From Candidatus Micrarchaeia archaeon (GTDB taxonomy: Archaea; Micrarchaeota; Micrarchaeia; Anstonellales; JAHKLY01), in the NCBI GenBank assembly GCA_041653315.1, contig JBAZFO010000025.1, positions 1 through 17,193 on the forward strand: a stretch of DNA of 17,193 nucleotides. The letters run 5' to 3'. Numbering within the stretch: position 1 is the first letter of the stretch; each line of letters begins with the position of its first letter. Below are positions 1 to 7,593 of the stretch, piece after piece. The translations under genes were made by a program, and so were the position numbers. Under the pieces are notes generated by a model. That model did no database searches and had not been told where the DNA came from. It worked only from the letters and a program-made list of their open reading frames with translations.

Positions 1-31
1 TTAAGAAGTCTTTTACATGCTGACTTCTTAA
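1..31. repeat. Perfect 10-bp inverted repeat (hairpin)
   Basis: Positions 1-10 (ttaagaagtc) are perfectly complementary to 22-31, with an 11-nt loop. It sits at the window edge, so it may be the terminator or operator of a gene outside the window. No T-run follows immediately on the plus strand. Function is unknown. Confidence 0.6.
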
Positions 32-130
32 AGATTTATATCTATATTTTGGACAAAACTCAAAATGGTACTGATTTAATCCAATGCAATGGTTTTTATT
101 TGTAAAGTTTCCACTATTCATATGTATCTT

Positions 131-184
131 CTCCAGCGACGATGTGTATGTACAAGCGCTTCGCGCTTGTGCGTCGCTAAGGAG
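131..184. other. GC-rich compound hairpin, candidate structured RNA
   Basis: An island rich in G and C within AT-rich intergenic DNA can fold into a long interrupted stem. CTCC (131-134) pairs with GGAG (181-184), AGCGACG (135-141) with CGTCGCT (172-178), and an inner 8-bp stem ACAAGCGC (152-159) pairs with GCGCTTGT (163-170) around a 3-nt loop. In AT-rich archaea such GC islands often mark non-coding RNA, but no known family is recognised and no promoter decides the strand. Its GC-rich words resemble those in the array at 679-874. It could equally be a palindromic mobile remnant. Apart from this and the other two inverted repeats, nothing gene-like is visible in 1-289. Confidence 0.4.
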
Positions 185-222
185 TAAAAAACATTAAATA
201 TTAAAAATACTTTAGAAAAAGC

Positions 223-264
223 GCAGGTTTTATCCAACAGATAAATCAGTTGGTTTTAACCTGC
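223..264 (-). terminator. Long hairpin downstream of the BofA-like gene
   Basis: GCAGGTT (223-229) pairs with AACCTGC (258-264), and inside it CCAAC (234-238) pairs with GTTGG (249-253), separated by small symmetric internal loops. It begins about 25 nt past the stop codon of the minus-strand BofA-like gene, so a role in 3'-end formation or mRNA stability is plausible. The A-run at 216-220 becomes a T-run on the minus strand just after the stem. The orientation is inferred from this placement. Confidence 0.4.
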
Positions 265-289
265 TAAAGATAGTTAATAAAATATAATT

Positions 290-532
290 TTAGATAATTC
301 CTAAAAAGGTAAGAATTCCTAGAATTCCTGTTCCTAAAATACCAAATACTATAGTAATTAAAAGAGTAACCCAGTTTATAGGAATTATAATTCCAAATAT
401 TCTAAATAATATAATAAATAAAAAACCTAATATTGTATTAGACATAAGTTTGAATATTAAATTCATACTAGTCTTTAATATGATAATAAGAAGAGCAATT
501 GCAATTATTGAAATTAATATTAGATATATCAT
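290..532 (-). CDS. BofA-like small membrane protein
   Basis: An 80-residue, very hydrophobic protein with about three membrane segments (roughly residues 2-19, 28-50 and 56-78). The C-terminal half has an N-W-V-T start to a helix followed by GILGTGILGIL, which resembles the Pro-Asn then G-x-x-G-x-x-G pattern of the BofA family. BofA in Bacillus inhibits processing of pro-sigmaK. Archaeal homologues exist, but archaea do not sporulate, so the role here is unknown. The start is supported by a Shine-Dalgarno-like aaaggag a few bases before the ATG. It starts 25 nt after the 3' end of tRNA-His on the same strand and may share its transcript. The family call rests on pattern memory and could be wrong; that it is a small integral membrane protein is clear. 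Confidence 0.6.
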   Translation of the reverse strand: MIYLILISIIAIALLIIILKTSMNLIFKLMSNTILGFLFIILFRIFGIIIPINWVTLLITIVFGILGTGILGILTFLGII

Positions 533-556
533 TTTATCTCCTTTTATATATTAAAG

Positions 557-687
557 GACCGCGACCGGGAATCGAACCCGGGCCAAAGGATGACTGCAAG
601 CCATTATTTGTATATTTTTCGCTAGCCTTTTAGACATACCGAAAAGGCTACCACAGTCCCGTATGCTACCTCTACACTATCGCGGTC
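557..687 (-). tRNA. tRNA-His (GTG), intron-containing
   Basis: Read on the minus strand, the acceptor stem ACCGCGA (686 downward) pairs with TCGCGGT. An extra genome-encoded G at 687 faces C73 at 557; G-1:C73 is the identity element of tRNA-His. The D arm contains GGTAG, the anticodon loop is C-T-G-T-G-G-A with anticodon GTG, and the T arm is CCGGG-TTCGATT-CCCGG. A 59-nt intron (592-650) interrupts positions 37/38. CCA is not encoded beyond the first C. The lower anticodon stem is weak: 27-43 is a mismatch and 28-42 a G-U pair. The BofA-like gene follows directly downstream, and an array repeating the tRNA 5' end lies directly upstream. Confidence 0.88.
592..650 (-). other. tRNA-His intron at canonical position 37/38
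   Basis: The intron begins after G37 and ends before A38. A central helix can form between CTGT of the anticodon region and GCAG near the intron 3' end, flanked by 3-nt bulges GGT and TCA, as expected for the archaeal splicing endonuclease. Inside, TAGCCTTTT and AAAAGGCTA form a 9-bp hairpin. The inner helix next to the 5' bulge (AGCC with GGCT) carries one extra base, so it is a slightly relaxed bulge-helix-bulge. Confidence 0.75.
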
Positions 688-874
688 ATAGAATGGCTGC
701 GATATGTTGCACAGCAACAGTATCGCGGTCAAGCGAAGCGCGAACGCGAGAATTGGCAAAGCCAATGTGATCGCGGTCAAGCGAAGCGCGAACGCGAGAA
801 TTGGCAAAGCCAATGTGATCGCGGTCAAGCAAATTATTACTGCAATATGTTGCAAAACAATAGTATTGCAATCA
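679..874. repeat. Array of tRNA-His 5'-end repeats separated by hairpins
   Basis: The decamer atcgcggtca (positions +8 to -2 of tRNA-His read from the other strand) occurs at 679-688 inside the tRNA and again at 722-731, 770-779 and 818-827, with a degenerate copy attgcaatca at 865-874. Periods are 43, 48, 48 and 47 bp. The second and third units are identical 48-mers containing the hairpin TTGGC-aaa-GCCAA. The first and fourth units carry related hairpins, GCGATA...TATCGC and GCAATA...TATTGC, whose stems differ by paired changes. The array is far richer in G and C than its surroundings. Open frames through it are repeat artefacts, not genes. Confidence 0.85.
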
Positions 875-939
875 TTTTAAATTTATCAATAAACTTTAAT
901 ATTAAAAAATACAAAAAAAGTTAAGGACTTAGTCCTTTA

Positions 940-1446
940 TTAATGTTTGTAAGCTAGTCCTATTAATCCCAAAACACCTGCAATTATTATTGTTGATAAT
1001 CCACAGCCTTGTCCTTTAGAATCTTCAATTGCATTAACTGGTGCATATTTGTAATATTTATCTAATTCTTTATTTTCAATTTCTACTGTGGTTTCTGGTA
1101 TAATTTCTTTCTCTAGTTCGTTTGTTGTTTCTTTAATTTCTTCTTTTACTTCTTCTTTTGGTTCTTCTTTAACTGTTGTTTTTACACATTCTCCATCTTC
1201 AGTATCTGAAGTGTCAGTAGTATAACCTGCTGGGCATCCGCATTTTACTGCATAATCATACCATTCTCCTGAACTACAGAATTTACCTGCTAAGGAAGGG
1301 TCTTTATCAGTATCTGCACAGTTTCCTGTAAAATATTTATATCCACTATCATCTCCTTCACAGCATAAGTCTCCTTTACATTCTGCTGCATAAGAAAAAG
1401 ATATCATAATTCCCAATATTAATAATATACTCATTATTTTATTCAT
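940..1446 (-). CDS. Secreted or membrane-anchored Cys-rich surface protein
   Basis: A 168-residue protein of clear architecture but unrecognised family. Residues 1-20 form a signal peptide with a hydrophobic core and Y-A-A near the likely cleavage site. Residues 22-88 form a compact domain with eight cysteines (23, 28, 29, 43, 57, 69, 71, 87), an even number suggesting disulfides. Residues 90-125 are a Glu/Lys-rich stalk. Residues 148-166 are a C-terminal hydrophobic segment ending in a short basic tail, a membrane anchor. The domain would sit outside the cell. A Shine-Dalgarno-like aaggtg lies about 8 nt before the ATG. It is downstream of topA on the same strand by about 50 nt, with an AT-rich TATA-like stretch between, so it probably has its own promoter. 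Confidence 0.75.
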   Translation of the reverse strand: MNKIMSILLILGIMISFSYAAECKGDLCCEGDDSGYKYFTGNCADTDKDPSLAGKFCSSGEWYDYAVKCGCPAGYTTDTSDTEDGECVKTTVKEEPKEEVKEEIKETTNELEKEIIPETTVEIENKELDKYYKYAPVNAIEDSKGQGCGLSTIIIAGVLGLIGLAYKH

Positions 1447-1498
1447 ATCTTTTCACCTTGGTTTTTTGGTCGTATATTAATTTAATAAGATAACATAT

Positions 1499-3595
1499 TT
1501 ATTTCTTTTGTTTTTTAGAAATAGTTTTAGAAACTGTTTTTTTAGCAATTGTTGAATTAGAAACTGTTTTTTTAGCAATTGGTTTTTTGTATTTTCCCCA
1601 ATCTTTTTTAGTTTCGCAATTAACATCTAAACACATTTCAAAAGGTTTTTTCCCTTTTCTTATTACTTTAACAATTGGAGTATGGCATTTTTCACAAATT
1701 TTATTTGTTGCTTCAATTAATGAATTTTGAGGTAATGGATAACTAACATTACATTTTGGATAGTTTTTACATCCAACAAATTGTTTGCCTGTTGAATTTG
1801 ATTTTATTGCAATTAAATCTTCATCACATGAAGGGCATTTACCTATTACATTTTGATTGCTAATTTTAAAATTTTCAGCTAAAGATTTACCAATTGTATC
1901 TTCTTTTTCTTTAAACTTATCTAAAATTTTTATTAAAGTTTCTTTACCTTCTTCAATTACAGAATATTCCGCAATTTTTCCTTCTTGTATTTTTTCCATT
2001 TCAGATTCAAAATGTTCAGTTAATTTTTCATCTAAAATTTCATCGCAATTTTTAGTTAAGACTTCATAAACTGACATTCCAAATGGGGTAACTTCAATAC
2101 TTTTTCCATCTACATACCCTCTTTTATAAAGTGTTTCAATAATAGTTGATCTTGTTGCTTTTGTTCCTAAATTCTTTTTTTCTAATGTTGATACAATAGA
2201 TGAAGGAGTATATCTATTTGGGGGTTTTGTTTCTTTTTTATCACTTCCAAATTTAGCATCAAATTCTTCACCTTTTTTAAATTCAGGTAAGGTAAGTTCT
2301 TGTAGTCTTAAATATGGTTCATAAATTTCAAACCAACCTTTTTCAATAGTTCTTCTGCCATTTATTTTATATTCTTCTTTATTTGTTTCGATCCTAATTT
2401 CTTGATTTTCTCTTAATGCATCTTCTCCAAAACAAGATAAATATCTTCTTACAATTAAATCATATAATTTCATTTCATTTGTGCCTATTTGGGATAAAGT
2501 TCCAAGAGGATGTATAGCAGGATGTGCTGGATCTGATTTTGTACCTTCAAATGGTTTTGTTTTAGTTACTGCTTTTTTTATTACTTCTTTATATTTTGGA
2601 AGTTTTGATAATTTTTCAATTATTCCTTTATGATCTAATGAATCTGGTAATTTTTGTGATGATGTTCTTGGATATGAAATCATTGATGCTTCGTATAATG
2701 TTTGAGACATTTGTAATACTTGAGAAGGCTGGAATTTGAAAATTTTATATGCTTCAACTTGTAATGAAGTTAAATCAAAAGGAGGGTATGGTTTTTCTTT
2801 AAATTCTTTTCTAATCATTTTTGATACTTTTACTGGACTTTTTGAATTTTCTAATGCTTTTTTCATTTCATCTTCTTTTTCAAATTTATTTTTTACATGC
2901 ATAAAAATTAAATTTTTTGCTTTAGCCCATAAATCCCAATAAGGTTCTGGTTTAAATTCTTTTATTTTTCTCTCTCTTCTTGCTAAAATAGCTAAAGCAG
3001 GTCCTTGAACTCTACCTATACTCATTACTTTGTATACATTATTCTTTCTTATTGCCCCCATTAATGCCCTAGATAAATTAATACCATAATACCAATCTAA
3101 AATATGTCTTGATTCACCTGCATAAGCATTCATATAATCTAAATCTGTCATTTTTTCGTATGCAGTGATAAGGTCTTTTTTTGTTAATGCAGAAAATTTC
3201 ATTCTTTTTCCTTTTTCTGAATTACACGCGAATCTAATTACATTATATGCTATAAGGGATCCTTCTAAATCATAATCGCATGCACTTATAAATTCATCTG
3301 CGTTTTTAGCTAATTCTTCAATAGTTAGTACATATGCTTTTGTATATGCTGCATCTCTATTTACTTTATATGAGGGTTTCCATTTAATATCAAAAACAGG
3401 ATATCCCTTTGTTGGATGTTCTTGTTGTAAGGTATACACATGTCCTACTGCAGAAACTATAGTGATGTCTTCTCCTTCTCTATTTATTTCATAATAATTA
3501 ATACCATTAATTCTTTTAGCTAATACTTTATCTTCTGCAAGAGCATTAGCCATTAAATTAGCAACCTTTGGTTTTTCACAAATAATTAATTTCAT
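1499..3595 (-). CDS. topA: DNA topoisomerase I (type IA)
   Basis: Relaxes negatively supercoiled DNA by a covalent 5'-phosphotyrosine intermediate. Using the ATG at 3595 the protein has 698 residues. The Toprim domain carries E7 in LIICEKPK and the acidic pair D107/D109 in CDYDLEG. The DNA-gate domain has SIGRVQGPALAIL, and the catalytic Y308 lies in ISYPRTSS. KATRSTIIETLYKRGY follows near residue 480. Two C-terminal zinc ribbons use Cys 587/590/609/615 and 634/637/655/660, and a Lys-rich tail contains a short duplicated IAKKTVS. An upstream in-frame ATG at 3640 is rejected because the TATA box (3630-3637) would then be inside the gene and the Toprim domain would gain an unusual 15-residue extension. 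The first motif EKP begins normally from residue 7. Confidence 0.95.
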   Translation of the reverse strand: MKLIICEKPKVANLMANALAEDKVLAKRINGINYYEINREGEDITIVSAVGHVYTLQQEHPTKGYPVFDIKWKPSYKVNRDAAYTKAYVLTIEELAKNADEFISACDYDLEGSLIAYNVIRFACNSEKGKRMKFSALTKKDLITAYEKMTDLDYMNAYAGESRHILDWYYGINLSRALMGAIRKNNVYKVMSIGRVQGPALAILARRERKIKEFKPEPYWDLWAKAKNLIFMHVKNKFEKEDEMKKALENSKSPVKVSKMIRKEFKEKPYPPFDLTSLQVEAYKIFKFQPSQVLQMSQTLYEASMISYPRTSSQKLPDSLDHKGIIEKLSKLPKYKEVIKKAVTKTKPFEGTKSDPAHPAIHPLGTLSQIGTNEMKLYDLIVRRYLSCFGEDALRENQEIRIETNKEEYKINGRRTIEKGWFEIYEPYLRLQELTLPEFKKGEEFDAKFGSDKKETKPPNRYTPSSIVSTLEKKNLGTKATRSTIIETLYKRGYVDGKSIEVTPFGMSVYEVLTKNCDEILDEKLTEHFESEMEKIQEGKIAEYSVIEEGKETLIKILDKFKEKEDTIGKSLAENFKISNQNVIGKCPSCDEDLIAIKSNSTGKQFVGCKNYPKCNVSYPLPQNSLIEATNKICEKCHTPIVKVIRKGKKPFEMCLDVNCETKKDWGKYKKPIAKKTVSNSTIAKKTVSKTISKKQKK

Positions 3596-3629
3596 TGTGG
3601 GATTTATTAGAAAGCAAAGAATAAAAACC

Positions 3630-3637
3630 TTTATAAA
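3630..3637 (-). promoter_or_regulatory. TATA box of topA
   Basis: TTTATAAA on the minus strand lies about 38 nt before the chosen topA ATG, predicting a leader of roughly a dozen bases. No Shine-Dalgarno sequence is seen, consistent with a short-leader transcript. It helps fix the topA start. Confidence 0.6.
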
Positions 3638-3706
3638 CACAAAGAAATAATATAAATAACAGAATTTAATACTATTTAATTAATATTAAGTAAAAGGTGA
3701 TTAAGC

Positions 3707-4399
3707 ATGTCTGAAAGATTAAAGTATAATAATTATGATAAATACGCAAGGATAGTAGAAGAAGAATTAAAAAATAAAAAAACAGAATATGCATTTAAAA
3801 ATTGGATATTCAGATTAACAAAGGGATTAAACCATACTTATCATCCAAATGATTTAATGAAATTATTTATTATAGCAACAGATGCAAATATTTCTTTTCC
3901 AAAAGAAAAAAGAGAGATAACCAGGTTAGCAATGAGTAAATTAATTGAATGGGTAACACAAAATCCTGTTGAAGATAAAAATTTTGTTAAATTATGTATA
4001 AAATATGTGGTTACTCACCCAAGAATAGATTCTCAAACTATTATTGGTTTAATTAAAATAATTGAGATTATGAGTATAGATATTGCTGATGAAGAATGGC
4101 TTAGAATAATCTCATTAAGAGTTGGTACATGGAAAGATGAAAATGGAGAAAAAATTGGAGATTTAGTAGATAAAATTATTGAAAAAGAGAAAAATATAGG
4201 TAAAAAAGAACAAATTAAAAAATTAACACAAGTTTTAAATAACATAGTTGATATAACAGATACAGATCAAAGAGAATTAACTATATCTGATCTCATTAGA
4301 TTAACAGAAAAAAGAACAGGAAATAATAAATGGATTATTAATAGTGAAACTGATTCTAAAGAATCAAAAAATAACAGAAATATAAAATTGAATATTTAA
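3707..4399 (+). CDS. Unknown, mostly helical protein
   Basis: A 230-residue soluble protein with no recognised family. Sequence character is largely alpha-helical, with a charged C-terminal tail rich in Asn, Lys and Ser from about residue 210. No signal peptide or membrane segment is seen. The start is well supported: ggtgat lies 8 nt before the ATG, within an AT-rich region divergent from topA that must hold promoters in both directions. The next gene (4443) is in the same direction 43 nt downstream with its own Shine-Dalgarno sequence; both are helical proteins and may be co-transcribed. A function cannot be assigned from sequence alone. Confidence 0.75.
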   Translation: MSERLKYNNYDKYARIVEEELKNKKTEYAFKNWIFRLTKGLNHTYHPNDLMKLFIIATDANISFPKEKREITRLAMSKLIEWVTQNPVEDKNFVKLCIKYVVTHPRIDSQTIIGLIKIIEIMSIDIADEEWLRIISLRVGTWKDENGEKIGDLVDKIIEKEKNIGKKEQIKKLTQVLNNIVDITDTDQRELTISDLIRLTEKRTGNNKWIINSETDSKESKNNRNIKLNI

Positions 4400-4442
4400 A
4401 ATTAAATTAAGATTATAGTATATAAAAAAAGAGGTGAAAATT

Positions 4443-5618
4443 ATGAGTTTAGATTATAGAGTATTAACTGAAGAAACAAGGAAGTTCATTCCCCCAATAC
4501 AAGAATTACCTGAAATACTAAACTCATTTGGTCGTTTTCAATCAAAAACAGATAATATTGAAATTAAAAAATATTTTTCTCAAATACCTATTCAAAATCT
4601 TCAAAAAATTTTTGAATTTAAAAAAAGAAAAGGTATGAATATAGATAATGATTGTTTGCATTTTGAAATTTTTTTAAATGAGTATTTTAATAATCTACCT
4701 TTAGAGCAAGAAAAGATGATAGATGGAGAAGTATTTAGTTTAGAAGATGACACAGAATTTTTTATCAATATAGATTTTAATAAATTATTAATTAAATTTT
4801 TAGACGAATATCCTGCAAGTAAATTTGAAAAGGAGATAGAAGCATTATTTTTGATTGATTTAAATATTAAATCTGGGATAAAATTAATTTCTAAATTTTT
4901 GAATCATAATGATTTTGCAGTATCTGAACAAGCATTCAAACTTTTAAAAGAACAAATAAAAGAAAATAAAGAAGAAACTATAAAAAATATATATTTATTT
5001 TTAAATAATAAATGTTCATTAGAAGAAGCGGACCAATTTTATAAATTTATTCGTGAAGACCCAGAGTTATTCAATAATTTATATTTAGATAAACTAGCCT
5101 CAATTAGATTGATATTTAAAGGACTTGAAGATAAAAATAATGAATTTTCTGAAAGAGCAAGAAAAATTTTAGATAAAATAAAAGAAAACCCATATTTTTT
5201 GACACAATTTGAAAATTATTTAAATAATTTTTCATCTCCCGAAGACATAGCAATAATTTATTCTTGGTATATAAAATATAATCCAGAATTAAAAAATATT
5301 AATATAAATTATTATGGTGGATTAAAACTGGTATTAATTGCTTGTTCGGATTCAAATAGAGAGATTAGTAGGAATGCATTTAAAATATTAGAGGAATATT
5401 TAAAGGAAAATAAAAATGTATCTAATATATTAGATTATTTTATTTCTGCTTATGCAAGCGAAGAAGAATTAACTAGTGTAATATTTTTATGTTTGAAAAA
5501 CAAATATATTTTTAATCAAAATGAAATTGATAAATTGTTTAAAATTGGTAAAAAATTCATAATTTTTAATAATTTGATTAAAAAATGTATTTTTATATCT
5601 AATAAGAGGTATAAGTAA
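4443..5618 (+). CDS. Unknown helical-repeat protein (three ~74-residue repeats)
   Basis: A 391-residue protein with no recognised family. The C-terminal two thirds contain three degenerate repeats at about residues 138-212, 213-285 and 286-360. Each has a core like GIKLISKFL / SIRLIFKGL / GLKLVLIAC, then an Asp/Asn-rich turn, a helix with A-F/R-K-I/L-L, a Lys/Glu helix, and then a SxEE/SPED turn followed by an aromatic helix (for example FSSPEDIAIIY, YASEEELTSVI). This is the look of a HEAT/ARM-like alpha-solenoid used for protein binding. The ATG at 4443 is preferred over a GTG at 4434, because gaggtg (4431-4436) gives correct Shine-Dalgarno spacing for the former. It is probably cytoplasmic. 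Confidence 0.75.
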   Translation: MSLDYRVLTEETRKFIPPIQELPEILNSFGRFQSKTDNIEIKKYFSQIPIQNLQKIFEFKKRKGMNIDNDCLHFEIFLNEYFNNLPLEQEKMIDGEVFSLEDDTEFFINIDFNKLLIKFLDEYPASKFEKEIEALFLIDLNIKSGIKLISKFLNHNDFAVSEQAFKLLKEQIKENKEETIKNIYLFLNNKCSLEEADQFYKFIREDPELFNNLYLDKLASIRLIFKGLEDKNNEFSERARKILDKIKENPYFLTQFENYLNNFSSPEDIAIIYSWYIKYNPELKNININYYGGLKLVLIACSDSNREISRNAFKILEEYLKENKNVSNILDYFISAYASEEELTSVIFLCLKNKYIFNQNEIDKLFKIGKKFIIFNNLIKKCIFISNKRYK

Positions 5619-5655
5619 GCAAGGATTTAATTAATCTTCTTTTTTTATTATATAT

Positions 5656-6849
5656 GTGGAACTAGAGCATAATCTATTAAGAATAAAAGGACAAATGAAA
5701 CAAGAGCCTGAAGATTTTATAGTAGAAGAAATAATGCAAAATGGAATTATCTTAGAAATAGATAAAAAAATAGAAAAACCAGATACGCAAGGAAAATTTC
5801 TTTATTTTATTTTACAAAAAAAACAATGGACAACAGAAGGAGCTATTTCAAGAATTGCAAAAGGATTACATGCTAAAGATAAAAGATTTAATTGGGCTGG
5901 AACAAAAGATAAACAAGCAATTACTACACAATTAGTTTCTGGTTTTGCAATAAATAAAAAAGCTCTTCAGAATTTAAAATTAAAAGATATTCAAATAAAT
6001 GGAATGTGGTATGAAGATAAAAAAGTACAATTAGGAGATTTAATAGGTAATAGATTTAAAATAAAAATAACTAATCTTGATGATAAAAAAGCAGAAGAAA
6101 AAATTAATAATATAAATAACGAATTAAATGGAAAATTTGTTAATTATTTTGGGGACCAAAGATTTGGAACCGTTAGACAGAATACCCATAAAATTGGTGA
6201 ATATATCATAAAAGAAGACTATGGGTCAGCAATAAAAGAATTTTTATTAAATACAGAAGGGGAAAATAATGAAGAAGCAAAACAAGCTAGAATTAATCTT
6301 GCTGAAACATTGAATTATAAAAGAGCTTTAGAGGAATTTCCAAGATATTTAAGATTAGAGAGAAATATTATTGAATGGTTAGAAAAATATCCAAATGATT
6401 ATGTTGGGGCTTTAAGAAAAATTCCAAGAGGAATTTCATTACTATTTATGCATGCATTTCAATCATATTTATTTAATTTAGAATTAAGTGAAAGAGTTAA
6501 AAATAAAGATTATGAAGCAAAAGAAAATGAATATTATTGTGGTTTAAATTCATATGGTTTTCCAGAAATTGAACATAAAATACAAAATTCTACAGACGGA
6601 ATTTTATGTTCAAATATTATAGGTTATGAAACAAAAACAAATGAAATAGAAGATAAATTATTAAATCAGTTTAATATTACCACAGAAAATTTTAGATTAA
6701 AAAAGTTTCAAGAATTAAGTTCAAAAGGAACTTTTAGACCTTTTTTTACAACTTATAAAGATTTTGAATTTTCAAATTCTGTTTTTAATTTTACTGTTCC
6801 TTCTGGCTGTTATGCAACTGTTCTTTTGGAACGATTTTTATTAAAATAG
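5656..6849 (+). CDS. truD: tRNA pseudouridine synthase D (TruD)
   Basis: Isomerises uridine 13 in tRNAs to pseudouridine. The 397-residue protein has the family hallmarks in order: KQEPEDFIVEEI (residues 15-26); the catalytic motif NWAGTKDKQAITTQ with D85 as the expected nucleophile; NYFGDQRFGTVRQNTH (163-178); and FMHAFQSYLFN in the middle of the protein. The GTG start at 5656 keeps the usual R-I-K-G lead-in before the PEDF motif, and an ATTTAATTA box centred 27 nt upstream fits a leaderless transcript. An ATG at 5692 would remove the family N-terminus. The 3' end overlaps the convergent minus-strand gene by 59 bp. Confidence 0.92.
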   Translation: MELEHNLLRIKGQMKQEPEDFIVEEIMQNGIILEIDKKIEKPDTQGKFLYFILQKKQWTTEGAISRIAKGLHAKDKRFNWAGTKDKQAITTQLVSGFAINKKALQNLKLKDIQINGMWYEDKKVQLGDLIGNRFKIKITNLDDKKAEEKINNINNELNGKFVNYFGDQRFGTVRQNTHKIGEYIIKEDYGSAIKEFLLNTEGENNEEAKQARINLAETLNYKRALEEFPRYLRLERNIIEWLEKYPNDYVGALRKIPRGISLLFMHAFQSYLFNLELSERVKNKDYEAKENEYYCGLNSYGFPEIEHKIQNSTDGILCSNIIGYETKTNEIEDKLLNQFNITTENFRLKKFQELSSKGTFRPFFTTYKDFEFSNSVFNFTVPSGCYATVLLERFLLK

Positions 6850-7492
6850 TATCTTTATTTCCCCAAAATATTTGTTCAATAGATTTAATAAGTTTACATA
6901 AAGTATTTGTATATGTTGTTTCCATAAATAGTTGTAATAATAGAGGGGAAAATCGAGCGTGTGGATGTTCTATTGCAGATAAATTTTGATAATCTGCTAC
7001 TTGTTCAAATGAAAATTTTATTGTTATAAATTCGAAATCATTTTCTAATTTATTTTCAAAAAAACTAGTTTCAAAAATATCATCTCTTTCTAAAAAAGGA
7101 TAATTATCTATTTTAAATGCATTTATTAAAGTTGAAACTAATTGAACTGCTTGTAAATATTCTGGTTGAATTCTTAAATTAATTATTCCATCTGTTATTT
7201 TAGCAATTTTATTTCCATCAGAGCATAAATTAATTTTTTCAATATTTGGAGCATTGAAATATTCTGTTTGAACACCTTCTAAAGCATTTAAAGAAAATAT
7301 TAGATCTAAAAATAATCCCTCCCCATTTGTTCCTTTTAATAATTCTTCCAAAGGAAGTTGGAAAATTGGTTTTTTTGGATATTTAGATAATCCAACAAAA
7401 GATAATGGATGAATTCCTTTTTCAAAAATAAGTCTGTTGTCTGCATCTTTTTTTGGTACTCTCATAATTTTTGTTCCTATTTGTATTTCCAT
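6791..7492 (-). CDS. Unknown protein convergent with truD
   Basis: A 233-residue soluble protein of mixed alpha/beta character and no recognised family. There is no signal peptide or membrane segment. Conspicuous stretches are FEKGIHPLSFVGLSKYP (23-39) and IEHPHARFSPLLLQLF in the C-terminal half, the latter with two histidines and an arginine that could be functional. A TATA box (tttataaat at 7515-7523) is centred about 27 nt before the ATG with no Shine-Dalgarno sequence, so the mRNA is probably leaderless. The final 19 codons plus stop overlap the truD 3' end on the opposite strand. The intact long frame and clean promoter argue that it is real. Confidence 0.72.
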   Translation of the reverse strand: MEIQIGTKIMRVPKKDADNRLIFEKGIHPLSFVGLSKYPKKPIFQLPLEELLKGTNGEGLFLDLIFSLNALEGVQTEYFNAPNIEKINLCSDGNKIAKITDGIINLRIQPEYLQAVQLVSTLINAFKIDNYPFLERDDIFETSFFENKLENDFEFITIKFSFEQVADYQNLSAIEHPHARFSPLLLQLFMETTYTNTLCKLIKSIEQIFWGNKDTILIKIVPKEQLHNSQKEQ

Positions 7493-7514
7493 AGTTTTTT
7501 TGTGGTTTTCGGAG

Positions 7515-7523
7515 TTTATAAAT
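7515..7523 (-). promoter_or_regulatory. TATA box for the gene at 6791-7492
   Basis: Read on the minus strand, atttataaa lies with its centre about 27 nt upstream of the start codon, the spacing expected when transcription starts at or next to the ATG. Confidence 0.6.
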
Positions 7524-7564
7524 GTTTTCTTTTCCCTTCTTAAAAAAATTAAGGTTTAGCAAAC

Positions 7565-7574
7565 ATATTTAAAT
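7565..7574 (+). promoter_or_regulatory. TATA box of the SRP RNA gene
   Basis: The sequence atatttaaat lies about 25-30 nt upstream of the predicted RNA 5' end near 7594-7596. Confidence 0.6.
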
Positions 7575-7593
7575 GGAAATATATCAATATTTA

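Noticed and set aside
557..687. tRNA-Cys, because TTGCAGTC occurs near the 3' half
   Set aside because: That GCA lies inside the intron. The G-1:C73 pair and the loop C-T-G-T-G-G-A identify tRNA-His.
622..871. Short open frames with repeated peptides
   Set aside because: They arise from the 48-bp tandem units and tRNA sequence, with no ribosome site or protein-like composition.
679..874. CRISPR-like repeat-spacer layout
   Set aside because: The shared repeat is only 10 bp, two 'spacers' are identical, all contain hairpins, and the repeat is part of the tRNA-His gene. No cas genes are nearby.
3596..3640. Longer topA start 15 codons upstream
   Set aside because: The extension overlaps the TATA box and adds a hydrophobic N-terminus foreign to the Toprim domain.
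4434..4442. GTG start for the helical-repeat gene
   Set aside because: The GTG is within the Shine-Dalgarno sequence of the better-spaced ATG at 4443.
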